A stretch of 64,000 nucleotides of DNA, taken from Archangium gephyra (GTDB lineage Bacteria; Myxococcota; Myxococcia; Myxococcales; Myxococcaceae). Positions within the stretch are counted from its first letter, which is position 1. Every line of letters begins with the position of its first letter. The DNA lies in contig NZ_CP011509.1 in assembly GCF_001027285.1 (NCBI RefSeq), positions 4,906,501-4,970,500 of the forward strand, given 5' to 3'. This document shows, in pieces, positions 7,993-16,181 of this stretch. The notes below the pieces were generated by a model that saw nothing but the letters and a program-made list of their open reading frames with translations, searched no databases and was not told the DNA's origin. The position numbers and the translations under genes are program-made.

Positions 7993-10536
7993 ATGGCGAA
8001 GGGTGTTCGGATCATCGGGGTGTTGGCTGCCGTACTCTGCCTCCTGGGCCTGGCCGGAGGATGTGAGGAGACGGGGTCGGGGACGGGCGATTCGAATGGT
8101 GGCGGGCGCGACAATCCCCCGCTGCAGCGCTCGGATGGTGGAGAGCCGGACATCGTGGACGGAGGTCCGACGGCGCCGCCTCCCGAGGACGGCGGGACGG
8201 ATCCGGTTCCAATTCCCCCTCATGATGGGCAGGCGATCCGCAAGGAGAACGCGCGTCCGGGGACGAGTGCGTGGCGCATCAAGCGGGGCGCCAACAACAA
8301 CGAGATTGAAGGGTACGCGCTCGTCTCCACGGTGACGCAGGGCGAGCGGGTGCCGATCGCGGTCTCGGTGACGGGAGGGCCGCGCAAGTTCAGCTGGGAG
8401 GTGTACCGGCTCGGCTATTACGGAGGGCTGGGAGGCCGGGAGGTGGTGCGCGGAGGGCCGCTGCAGGCGGTGCCGCAGGCGCCGTGCCCGCCGCAGAAGC
8501 CCACGGGCATCATCGCGTGCAACTGGACGCCGACGCTGGAGCTCGAGACGAACGCGAGCTGGGTGCGCGGGGTGTACGTGGTGAAGCTGGTGCGGGAGGA
8601 CGGCTACCAGCGCTACGTGCCGTTCTTCGTGAGGGATGTGGAGCCGCGCTCGGAGGTGACGGTGATCATCCCGACGACGACGTGGGCGGCCTACAACACC
8701 TGGGGTGGCACGAGCCTCTACGACGACAAGTTCCGAGTCACCGGGAAGGGCCGTGCCTTCCAGTCCTCGTTCGATCGGCCCTACTACCGGGGCCAGGGCT
8801 CGGGGCACCTGCTGGACGACGAGCAGGGGCTGATCATGTGGCTGGAGGCCCAGGGGCTGGACGTGGCGTACGTGCCCAACGAGGAGCTGGAGCGGAGCGG
8901 GGACGCGCTGCGCGAGGCGAAGGTGCTGATGCTCTCGGGGCACGACGAGTACTGGACGCGCACCCTGCGTGATCGGGCGGACAAGGCGGTGGCCGAGGGC
9001 CGGTCGATCATCAATCTCGGAGCGAACCAGGCCTACTGGCAGGTGCGGCTGGAGCCGGCGGTGGATGGGCGGCCGAGGCGCATCGTCACCTGCTACAAGG
9101 GGGACGCGGAGGATCCGGTGGGGGTGAGGAGTCCGGATCGGACGGCGAAGTTCAGGGACCTGGCCACGCCGCGTCCGGAGAACGCGCTGTTGGGGGTGAT
9201 GTTCTCCAGCCGGTGGCACCAGTTCGCGTTCCCCACGGTCATCACGAATGCGAACCACTGGGCCTTCGAGGGGACGGGGCTGAGGAACGGGGACACGCTG
9301 TGGAAGGCGAACGGCTACGAGCAGGACCAGGTGGTGGACAACGCCCAGTCGCCCGCGGGGCTGGAGGTGCTGGCGGAGTCCCCGGCGTTGTCGCTGCAGG
9401 GGGCGTTCGGCTTCGGGCAGATGGTGGTGTTCCGCAAGGGGAGCGCGTGGGTGTTCTCGGCGGGAGGCGTGGACTTCGTGCACACGCTGGGGACGAGCGA
9501 CGCGGCGGATCCTCGTGCGGCGCGCCTGGTGGCGAACGTGCTCTACCGTGCGTTGGGGAGGGCGGTGCCGAGGGATCTGGTGGTGCTCCCGGCGACGCCG
9601 TTGCCGAAGCCACGGGGCACCTACGCTTCGGCGGTGCGCACGGTGGCGGGCGAGGCGGGCCGGCGAGGTGATCAAGATGGTGGACCGGGCCGTGGGCTGC
9701 TGGCGGCGCCCATCGCGGTGGCGGTGCTGCCCGGTGGAGGCTGGGCGGTGGCGGACGCGATGGCCAACAAGGTGAAGCGGGTGGCGCCGGATGGGAGCAT
9801 CTCGACGCTCTCGTCGGTGCGGCTCAACGGCCCGATGGGGATTGCCGCGGACGCGCAGGGGAACGTCTACGTCTCCGACTCGGACAACCAATGCATCCGC
9901 CGCATCACGCCGGACGGGACGACGACGGTGTTCGCCGGAGGGGTGTCGGAGCCGGGCCTGGTGGATGGGCCGGCGGCGCAGGCGCGCTTCAACCAGCCGG
10001 CGGGGCTGACCCTCACGCCGCAGGGCGAGTTGCTGGTGGCGGACCTGGGCAATGGCGTCATCCGGCGGATCGATCTGCTGGCTCCGGACAGCCCGGTGAC
10101 GACGCTGCCGGCGAACCTGTGGCTGTACCGGCCCTCGGCGGTGGCGGTGGGGCCGGACGGGACGGTGTACGTGGTGGAGACGGGGATGTCGCGCGTGATG
10201 GCGCTGCGCAACGGCACGGTGAGCGTGGTGGCGGGCTCGCCGCCGGGAGGCTTCGCGGACGGGACCGGGGAGAACGCACGGATGCTGCCGTACCTGGGCC
10301 TGGCGGTGCTGGCGGACGGGAGCCTGGCGGTGTCGGATCCAGGCAACTACCGGGTGCGGCGCATCACTCCGGGCGGCGAGGTGACGACGCTGGCGGGCTC
10401 GGGCCGCTTCGGTTCGCGCAATGGAAACGGGGGCGACGCGGACCTGGTGCTGCCCGCGGGGCTCGCGGTGGGCCCGGACGGAACGCTGTACGTGGCGGAG
10501 TCGGGCAACGCGCTGCTGCGCGCCATCACGCCGTGA
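7993..10536 (+). CDS. Lipoprotein with DMFase-beta-like domain and NHL propeller
   Basis: An 847-residue predicted lipoprotein: signal peptide with lipobox LAGGC (Cys24), then a low-complexity Gly/Asp/Pro linker to about residue 85. Residues about 90-530 match the large-subunit domain family of N,N-dimethylformamidase, with landmarks VYRLGYYGG, TTTWAAYNTWGG and MLSGHDEYWT. The last 300 residues are an NHL-type beta-propeller with repeated GxAVxxDGxxYVxDxxNxxIRRI blocks (for example NVYVSDSDNQCIRRITPDG). Family knowledge suggests an amidase or carbohydrate/peptide-binding fold outside the cytoplasm; the substrate is unknown. It should be anchored at the cell surface or periplasmic face. ATG 7993 has a GGAGGC ribosome site just upstream. 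It is a monocistronic gene with a hairpin after its stop. Confidence 0.75.
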   Translation: MAKGVRIIGVLAAVLCLLGLAGGCEETGSGTGDSNGGGRDNPPLQRSDGGEPDIVDGGPTAPPPEDGGTDPVPIPPHDGQAIRKENARPGTSAWRIKRGANNNEIEGYALVSTVTQGERVPIAVSVTGGPRKFSWEVYRLGYYGGLGGREVVRGGPLQAVPQAPCPPQKPTGIIACNWTPTLELETNASWVRGVYVVKLVREDGYQRYVPFFVRDVEPRSEVTVIIPTTTWAAYNTWGGTSLYDDKFRVTGKGRAFQSSFDRPYYRGQGSGHLLDDEQGLIMWLEAQGLDVAYVPNEELERSGDALREAKVLMLSGHDEYWTRTLRDRADKAVAEGRSIINLGANQAYWQVRLEPAVDGRPRRIVTCYKGDAEDPVGVRSPDRTAKFRDLATPRPENALLGVMFSSRWHQFAFPTVITNANHWAFEGTGLRNGDTLWKANGYEQDQVVDNAQSPAGLEVLAESPALSLQGAFGFGQMVVFRKGSAWVFSAGGVDFVHTLGTSDAADPRAARLVANVLYRALGRAVPRDLVVLPATPLPKPRGTYASAVRTVAGEAGRRGDQDGGPGRGLLAAPIAVAVLPGGGWAVADAMANKVKRVAPDGSISTLSSVRLNGPMGIAADAQGNVYVSDSDNQCIRRITPDGTTTVFAGGVSEPGLVDGPAAQARFNQPAGLTLTPQGELLVADLGNGVIRRIDLLAPDSPVTTLPANLWLYRPSAVAVGPDGTVYVVETGMSRVMALRNGTVSVVAGSPPGGFADGTGENARMLPYLGLAVLADGSLAVSDPGNYRVRRITPGGEVTTLAGSGRFGSRNGNGGDADLVLPAGLAVGPDGTLYVAESGNALLRAITP

Positions 10537-10590
10537 GCTGATCCCGCTTGCTCCTGTGGGTGGGCCGGCCTCCCGGGCGCGCTCTTCACG

Positions 10591-10619
10591 AACTTGTCCA
10601 ACAGTTGGACAAGTTTTGC
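10591..10619 (+). terminator. Palindromic hairpin between convergent genes
   Basis: Twelve-base perfect arms (AACTTGTCCAAC, 10591-10602; complement at 10604-10615) flank a single base, which leaves a practical hairpin of about ten pairs, followed on the plus strand by TTTTG. It lies between the convergent lipoprotein and DnaC-like genes and is clearly AT-richer than its surroundings. A terminator is the simplest reading. The symmetry could also fit a repressor operator. Confidence 0.5.
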
Positions 10620-10638
10620 GAGACCGCGCCTGGAGGGC

Positions 10639-11586
10639 TCAGCGTCCCGGGCCGCGCATGCCGCCCGGAGGGGGACCCGGGCGGACATCCAACTCCTGCC
10701 TCATGCGCCGCTGATCCGGCGTCTCCTTGGGCAGCTCCACGAAGCTGCACATCTCGCACAGGCGGCTGTAGATGCGCTCGCCCACGCGCTCGCGCAGCAG
10801 TTCCACGTCGCGGGCCGCGGTCTTCGCGTCCTCCGTGGTGCGGTAGCCGCTCGGCGCCGCGGTCCGGACGCTCTTGCGCTCGGGCTCCAGCGAGTAGTTC
10901 GTCGCGAAGAGGGTGGTGCGCCCCGCGTTGTAGCGCCGGGCGATCAGCTCATCGAGCGTCTCCATCTCGAACTGGCTGCCGCGCCCCTTGCCCATCTCGT
11001 CGATGGCCAGCACCTCCACATCCGACAGGGGGCCGATGATCTCCCCGCCGCTCTTTCCCTCCTGGAAGCCGCGCCGGATGGTGGCGTAGAGCAGGGAGAT
11101 TTCGACGTAGCGCGCCTCCAGGCCCACCTCGAGCACCAGGTGCTTGAGCGTGGCGGCCAGCAGGTGCGTCTTCCCCGTGCCCACCGGGCCACTGAGGATG
11201 AAGCCCTTGTTCACCCCGCCCTTGGCGTAGTGGTGGGCGAAGTGCATCGCCCCGTTGCGGGCCCGGTCCTGCGCCTCGTTGAAGGCCCGGTAGTTCTCGA
11301 AGCTCGCGTGCGCCGCCACGCTGGGCAGCCCCACGGTGTTGAAGTGATCGATGCGCCTGGCCCGGTGCTGGCAGACGCACGGCACGAGCACCTCGTAGCG
11401 CTTGGGGCCCACCTTCGCGCTGAAGGTCTCCTCGCGCGTCTCGTAGGCGTACCCGCGTCCCTCACACAGCCCGCACCGGGCCGAGCACGTGCACACCCGT
11501 GCATGCGCCCGGTCTCCGCGCCGCTCGATGAGGTACGTCCGCCCTCCACACTCGCCACACACCTCGCCGCTCGCCTTGGTGCCCAT
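10639..11586 (-). CDS. DnaC/IstB-like AAA+ ATPase with N-terminal cysteine clusters
   Basis: A 315-residue protein. Residues 1-75 hold paired cysteines (C10/C13, C32/C34, C38/C41, C70/C72), suggesting one or two zinc-binding modules. Residues about 110-260 form an AAA+ domain with Walker A GPVGTGKT (133-140), Walker B VLAIDE (192-197) and a sensor-like TTLFATNY. This is the arrangement of DnaC/DnaI helicase loaders. Members can also be the IstB partner of a transposase, but no transposase gene lies nearby, so a replication or primosome role is preferred. The upstream gene on the same strand (11657-12307) ends 70 bases before this ATG and probably shares its transcript. The C-terminus is Gly/Pro/Arg-rich. 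Confidence 0.8.
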   Translation of the reverse strand: MGTKASGEVCGECGGRTYLIERRGDRAHARVCTCSARCGLCEGRGYAYETREETFSAKVGPKRYEVLVPCVCQHRARRIDHFNTVGLPSVAAHASFENYRAFNEAQDRARNGAMHFAHHYAKGGVNKGFILSGPVGTGKTHLLAATLKHLVLEVGLEARYVEISLLYATIRRGFQEGKSGGEIIGPLSDVEVLAIDEMGKGRGSQFEMETLDELIARRYNAGRTTLFATNYSLEPERKSVRTAAPSGYRTTEDAKTAARDVELLRERVGERIYSRLCEMCSFVELPKETPDQRRMRQELDVRPGPPPGGMRGPGR

Positions 11587-11656
11587 GTCCGCAGCCCATA
11601 GCAGAGCGCCCTGACGCTCGTCAGCCTGCTACACGGACGTTCAGCCACCTACCGCT

Positions 11657-12307
11657 CTAGGAGTCCATCAGGCCCAGCCGCCGGCGCACCACCGCCACCA
11701 GCCGGAAGCGCCGGGCCAGCCGCCGGGCGCGGAAGGACATGTACTGCTGGTCCGTGTCCCCCCCTCGGGCGGTGCGGCACAGCTCCAGCCGCTCGGAGAA
11801 GGGCAGGGCGCGCAGCAGCATCAGCCCCACCCGCGTCTCCAGGGCCTCCATCTTCGCGAACTCGGTGGGCACCTCGTGCAGCACCGCCTCCAGCAGCCGG
11901 TGGACGCGGGGGGCCAGCGCCGGCTCCCGCTCGGCCAGCCGCTCCAGCGAGGCCTGCAGCTGGGCGTGGCGCAGCTCCTCCCACGAGCGTGTCCGCGCCG
12001 TGCGCCGGCTGCTCTCCATGCCCGCGCCCGCGGTGCGCTCGCGGTGCTTCTTGAGCTCCGCCTCCACCTGCTTGCGGCACGCCCGGAGGCTGCGCAGCAC
12101 GGGCTCCCCGGGGCGCGCGTCCCACAGCGCCTTCTCCGCCGAGCGGGCGATGCCCCGCGCCACCACCTCGAAGGGAACTCCCTGCTCGGCCCAGGACGTC
12201 AAAAGCTCCACGTCCAGCGCGGACAGCATCAATCCGCTGCCTCGCATCGCGAGGAAGTAGTCCTGCACCAGCTCCTCGAAGCTGGCGCTCTCGGGCAGGA
12301 GGCTCAT
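11657..12307 (-). CDS. Hypothetical protein paired with the DnaC-like ATPase
   Basis: A 216-residue, strongly charged and mostly helical-looking protein with no signal peptide or membrane helix. I do not recognise a domain. The N-terminal half (LSALDVELLTSWAEQGVPFE, then VARGIARSAEKALWD) could form a small helical or winged-helix module of the type seen in DnaD-like primosome proteins, but this is only a shape-based guess. It lies upstream of the DnaC-like gene on the same strand, so a link to helicase loading is plausible by context. Its start faces the glt promoter across a 280-base divergent region (12308-12587). ATG 12307 was chosen because it is the first in the frame with a plausible leader. 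Confidence 0.6.
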   Translation of the reverse strand: MSLLPESASFEELVQDYFLAMRGSGLMLSALDVELLTSWAEQGVPFEVVARGIARSAEKALWDARPGEPVLRSLRACRKQVEAELKKHRERTAGAGMESSRRTARTRSWEELRHAQLQASLERLAEREPALAPRVHRLLEAVLHEVPTEFAKMEALETRVGLMLLRALPFSERLELCRTARGGDTDQQYMSFRARRLARRFRLVAVVRRRLGLMDS

Positions 12308-12467
12308 GTGTCGTTACATCTCCCCAGGTGGGCAGCCGGACGGCCGGGCGCAAGATTCCCCCTTACCAGCAGAGGCTGACATCGCCACCCGGAGAACGCT
12401 TTTCGCACAGTCCTTCTAAAATCTTTCCGGCTGGGTCCAAGCAGCCCGGCATGCCCCCAAGGGGCTG

Positions 12468-12496
12468 TTGACCGGCCCCAACTCACCGCGCATAGT
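12468..12496 (+). promoter_or_regulatory. Candidate sigma70-like promoter of the glt cluster
   Basis: TTGACC (12468-12473), a 17-base spacer, then CATAGT (12491-12496) give a good housekeeping-type promoter about 90 bases before the gltD ATG. An alternative in-frame TTG start for gltD would begin inside this -35 element, which supports the downstream ATG at 12588. The rest of 12308-12587 shows no further clear element. Confidence 0.5.
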
Positions 12497-12587
12497 GCGC
12501 GCCTTCCAGATGGAAATTCCCGAAGAGTCCCGGACACTTGCCGAGCAGGCGAGGATCCGGGCCGGAAGAACCCCGCAGAGGAAACCC

Positions 12588-15500
12588 ATGCGCCGCACGC
12601 TCCTCCTCAGCCTTCTGCTCCTGGCCACGACGGCCAACGCGCAGGACAAGAAAGCGCCGCGCGACGCCAACCTCGGCAAGAAGAGCTCCACTGCCGTGGT
12701 GGACAAGTCGCTCGCTGGCGATATCAGCCGCAAGAAGGAGAAGCAGGACAACGCGCCCGCCCTCCAATACGACCAGTTCCGTCTCGGCGTGGAAGGCCAG
12801 GTCGCCACCAAGCGCCGCGAGCAGATCGAGTCGCTCAAGAAGATCATCTCCCTCTCGGCGGACCAGAAGGAGCAGCCCTCGCTGCTCTTCCGCCTGGGCG
12901 AGCTGTACTGGGAGGAGTCGAAGTTCTACTTCTTCGAGGCGAACCGCAAGGACGACGAGCTCATCGACGCGATGAACCGCGGTGACTCCGCGGCGCAGAG
13001 CCGCGCCAAGGCGGGCAAGGCCGAGCTGCTCACGCGGATGAAGCAGTACGGCAAGCTCGCGCTCGAGCAGTACACGAAGATCGTCCAGGAGTACCCGGAC
13101 TTCGAGCGCTCCGACGAGGTGCTCTTCTTCCTCGGCACCTACCTGATGGAGGACGGCCAGGACCGCAAGGCGCTGGTGGCCTTCAAGCGCCTGGTGGAGA
13201 AGCACCCCAAGTCCAAGTACATCCCCGACGCCTACCTGGCCTTCGGCGAGTACTACTTCAACAACTCGAAGGGCAAGCACGCGGACCTGGAGAAGGCGCT
13301 CGCCGCCTACAAGAAGGCCGCCGAGTTCCCCGAGAGCCAGGTGTACGCCTTCGCCCTCTACAAGCAGGGCTGGTGCCACTTCAACCTCGGCGACTACACC
13401 AGCGCCAAGGACAAGTGGAAGGCCGTGGTGCTCTACGGCGAGCTGGCCGGCGCGCAGGCCGTGGAGAAGGACGGCGCGGCCAACAAGAAGGGCAGCTCGC
13501 TGGTGCGCGAGGCGCGTACCGACTACGTCCGCGCCTACGCCCGCGAGGGTGACGTGACGCTGGCCCGCGAGGACTTCTCCAAGGTCGCCACCAACCCGGA
13601 TGACCGCTTCGCGATGATGCGGACGCTGGCCAACATGTATTACGGCGATGGCAAGGACCGCGAGGCGGCCATCACCTACAACACCCTCATCAAGGAGAAG
13701 CCGCTCTCTCCCGAGGCCCCGGGCTTCCAGGGCCGCATCGTCGACATCGTCCTCCGCATGGGCAACAAGGAGCGCACCGTCACGCAGGTGCGCCGGCTCG
13801 TGAAGATCATGAAGGAGGTCGAGGGCTCCGGTGTCATCAAGGAGGAGAAGGACAAGAAGGCGCTCGAGGAGGCCAAGGATCTGGCCGAGCGCACCCTGTC
13901 CAACCTCGCCGTCACCTGGCACAACGAGGCGAAGAAGACGCGCGAGGAGGCCACGTTCGGCTACGCCGACATGATCTACTCGGACTACCTCACGCTCTTC
14001 CCGGAGAGCAACAAGGCGTATGACCTGCGCTTCTTCTGGGCCGAGCTCCTCAACGACAACCTCCAGAAGTTCGACAAGGCCGCGGCCAACTACACGCTCG
14101 TCGTGTTGCAGGACGTCAAGCAGCTGGAGGCCAAGGACGAGAAGGGCAACCCCAAGCCGGGCAAGCCGGGCAAGTGGCTGAACAACGCCGCGTACAACGC
14201 CGTGCTCGCCTATGACGAGATGGTGAAGGACGCCGAGGCCAAGGGGCTCTTCAAGGATGAGATCAGCAAGGACATCCGCAAGAAGGCCAACATCCCGCAG
14301 GGCAAGAAGGATCTGCTGGAGGCCTGCGAGCGCTACCTGAAGTACGTGCCCAAGGGCGACAAGAAGGTGGAGATCGCCTTCAAGGCGGCCAACATCTACT
14401 ACCGCCACAACCACTTCGACGAGGCGGTGCTGCGCTTCAGCGAGATCGCGCTCGGCTCGCCCGAGTACAAGTTCGAGACCGGCGAGCGCGCCGCGGAGAT
14501 CGCCGCCAACCTGATTCTCGACTCGTACAACCTGCTCGAGGACTGGGCGAAGGTGAACGAGTGGGCGCGTAAGTTCTACGCCAACGACAAGCTGGCCACC
14601 GGCAAGTTCCGCGACGAGCTCTCCAAGGTCATCGAGCAGTCCAGCTTCAAGCTGGTGAGCCAGCTCGAGGCCAAGAACCAGTTCGCCAAGGCGGCCGAGG
14701 CCTACCTGTCCTTCGTGGCGGACTTCCCGCAGACGGAGATCGCCGACGTGGCGCTCTTCAACGCCTCGGTGGACTACTACAAGGCGAAGATGCTGGATAA
14801 GGCCATCCAGGTGCGCCAGCGCATCATCGAGCAGTACCCGTCCTCGCGCTTCGTGCCGGAGTGCGTCTACAACAACGCGGAGGCGCTGGAGGCCATCGGT
14901 GACTTCCTCGAGTCCGCGGACGTGTACGAGCAGTACGTGGAGGGCTACGAGGCCAGCAAGAGTGGTGGCTCGGCCCGTCCGGCCCCCGCCCGCGCCAAGA
15001 AGGGCAAGGGCAAGGGCAAGGCCCCCGTGGTGGTGTCCGACAAGCCCGGCGCCCCGCAGAAGTGGGAGGAGTCCAAGGCCCAGGTGGCGCTCTTCAACGC
15101 GGCCACCTACCGCGAGGGGCTCGGCCAGTACAAGGAGGCCCTCGCCCTGCGCGAGCGCTACCTGACGCTCTGGCCCAAGGCCAAGGACGCCGAGGACGTG
15201 TTCCTGGCCATCGTGGACCTGCACGAGAAGACGGGCAACTACATCAAGGCCATGACGCAGCTGGAGGAGTACGAGCGCCAGTACATGCGCAGCCCCAGCA
15301 AGTTCCTCATGGCCGAGGGCCGCATCGTCGACATCTACGAGAACAAGCTGCGCCGTCCCAAGGACACCGAGCGCCTCTACGCCCGCATCCTCGACTACTA
15401 CGAGAAGCTGCCCAAGCGTCTGCAGACGTCGCTGGAGAAGTCGGCGCTGGAGCCCGTGGCCCGTGCCCAGTTCCGCAGCGTGGAGCCGGACTTCCAGTTC

Positions 15501-16181
15501 TACTCGCGCGTCAAGCTGTCCTGGGGCCGCCCGGCCAGCCCGGAGAAGTTCAAGGCCTCCATCAAGGACAAGAACGACTCGCGCGCGGTGGTGGAGAAGA
15601 AGTACGTGCAGACGGTGCAGATCGGCGCGGCCGAGCCCGGCATCTGCGCCCTGCACCGCCTGGGCCTCGTCTACGACAACTTCGCCGACAAGCTCATCAA
15701 CGCTCCCATGCCCCCGGGCATCGACGAGGAGACGGAGATGGCCCTGCGCGACGAGTTCGGCAACAACGCCCAGCCGCTCAAGGAGAGCGCCGCCGAGGCC
15801 TTCGGCAACGCCGTGGCCAAGGCCCGGGAGCTGGACATCTACAACAACTGCGCGGCCGAGAGCTTGAAGCTGCTGCGCACCACCTACCGCCCGGAGCAGT
15901 TCCCCACCATGGTCGAGGAGAAGGTGGCCCTGTCCAAGGGCAATGACCTGGTCATCGGTGGAGATCTGCTCACCGCCATCCAGGACGTGCCGCCGCCTGT
16001 CGTCGAGACGGCCACGGCCGAGCAGACGCAGACCCAGCAGGCCGCCGAGGACGTGTCGGATCTGGCCAAGCGGCTGCAGCAGCAGACGGCCACCCAGGTC
16101 GATGGTCCGTCCGCTCCCACCAAGGAAGGGACGCCCAAGAAGGCCGGGACGGACGAGCAGGAACCGGAGGACTTCCTCTAA
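12588..16181 (+). CDS. gltD: Adventurous gliding motility TPR protein GltD (AgnA)
   Basis: A 1197-residue exported protein. MRRTLLLSLLLLATTANAQ is a clear signal peptide, so it is periplasmic. The body is made of tetratricopeptide-type helical repeats rich in Lys/Glu, with a Lys/Gly/Ala-rich linker near residues 790-830 and a low-complexity Gln/Thr/Ala/Glu tail. In Myxococcus xanthus the first gene of the M1 glt cluster encodes a periplasmic TPR protein of this size that belongs to the trans-envelope gliding complex driven by the AglRQS motor. I assign gltD from size, export signal and gene order. ATG 12588 has an AGAGGA site 6-7 bases upstream. The stop codon overlaps the gltE start by one base, indicating coupling. 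Confidence 0.78.
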   Translation: MRRTLLLSLLLLATTANAQDKKAPRDANLGKKSSTAVVDKSLAGDISRKKEKQDNAPALQYDQFRLGVEGQVATKRREQIESLKKIISLSADQKEQPSLLFRLGELYWEESKFYFFEANRKDDELIDAMNRGDSAAQSRAKAGKAELLTRMKQYGKLALEQYTKIVQEYPDFERSDEVLFFLGTYLMEDGQDRKALVAFKRLVEKHPKSKYIPDAYLAFGEYYFNNSKGKHADLEKALAAYKKAAEFPESQVYAFALYKQGWCHFNLGDYTSAKDKWKAVVLYGELAGAQAVEKDGAANKKGSSLVREARTDYVRAYAREGDVTLAREDFSKVATNPDDRFAMMRTLANMYYGDGKDREAAITYNTLIKEKPLSPEAPGFQGRIVDIVLRMGNKERTVTQVRRLVKIMKEVEGSGVIKEEKDKKALEEAKDLAERTLSNLAVTWHNEAKKTREEATFGYADMIYSDYLTLFPESNKAYDLRFFWAELLNDNLQKFDKAAANYTLVVLQDVKQLEAKDEKGNPKPGKPGKWLNNAAYNAVLAYDEMVKDAEAKGLFKDEISKDIRKKANIPQGKKDLLEACERYLKYVPKGDKKVEIAFKAANIYYRHNHFDEAVLRFSEIALGSPEYKFETGERAAEIAANLILDSYNLLEDWAKVNEWARKFYANDKLATGKFRDELSKVIEQSSFKLVSQLEAKNQFAKAAEAYLSFVADFPQTEIADVALFNASVDYYKAKMLDKAIQVRQRIIEQYPSSRFVPECVYNNAEALEAIGDFLESADVYEQYVEGYEASKSGGSARPAPARAKKGKGKGKAPVVVSDKPGAPQKWEESKAQVALFNAATYREGLGQYKEALALRERYLTLWPKAKDAEDVFLAIVDLHEKTGNYIKAMTQLEEYERQYMRSPSKFLMAEGRIVDIYENKLRRPKDTERLYARILDYYEKLPKRLQTSLEKSALEPVARAQFRSVEPDFQFYSRVKLSWGRPASPEKFKASIKDKNDSRAVVEKKYVQTVQIGAAEPGICALHRLGLVYDNFADKLINAPMPPGIDEETEMALRDEFGNNAQPLKESAAEAFGNAVAKARELDIYNNCAAESLKLLRTTYRPEQFPTMVEEKVALSKGNDLVIGGDLLTAIQDVPPPVVETATAEQTQTQQAAEDVSDLAKRLQQQTATQVDGPSAPTKEGTPKKAGTDEQEPEDFL

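Noticed and set aside
5347-9891. A 1514-codon open frame antisense to the cyclase and DMFase-like genes
   Set aside because: Arg/His/Pro-rich translation with no motif; the opposite strand carries genes with clear catalytic and lipobox motifs.
10639-11586. DnaC-like gene as IstB of an IS21 element
   Set aside because: No IstA transposase frame, terminal inverted repeats or target duplication are visible around it.
12468-12587. Upstream TTG start for gltD giving 40 extra residues
   Set aside because: It would lie in the -35 box of the promoter and hide the signal peptide; ATG 12588 has a ribosome site and a proper signal sequence.
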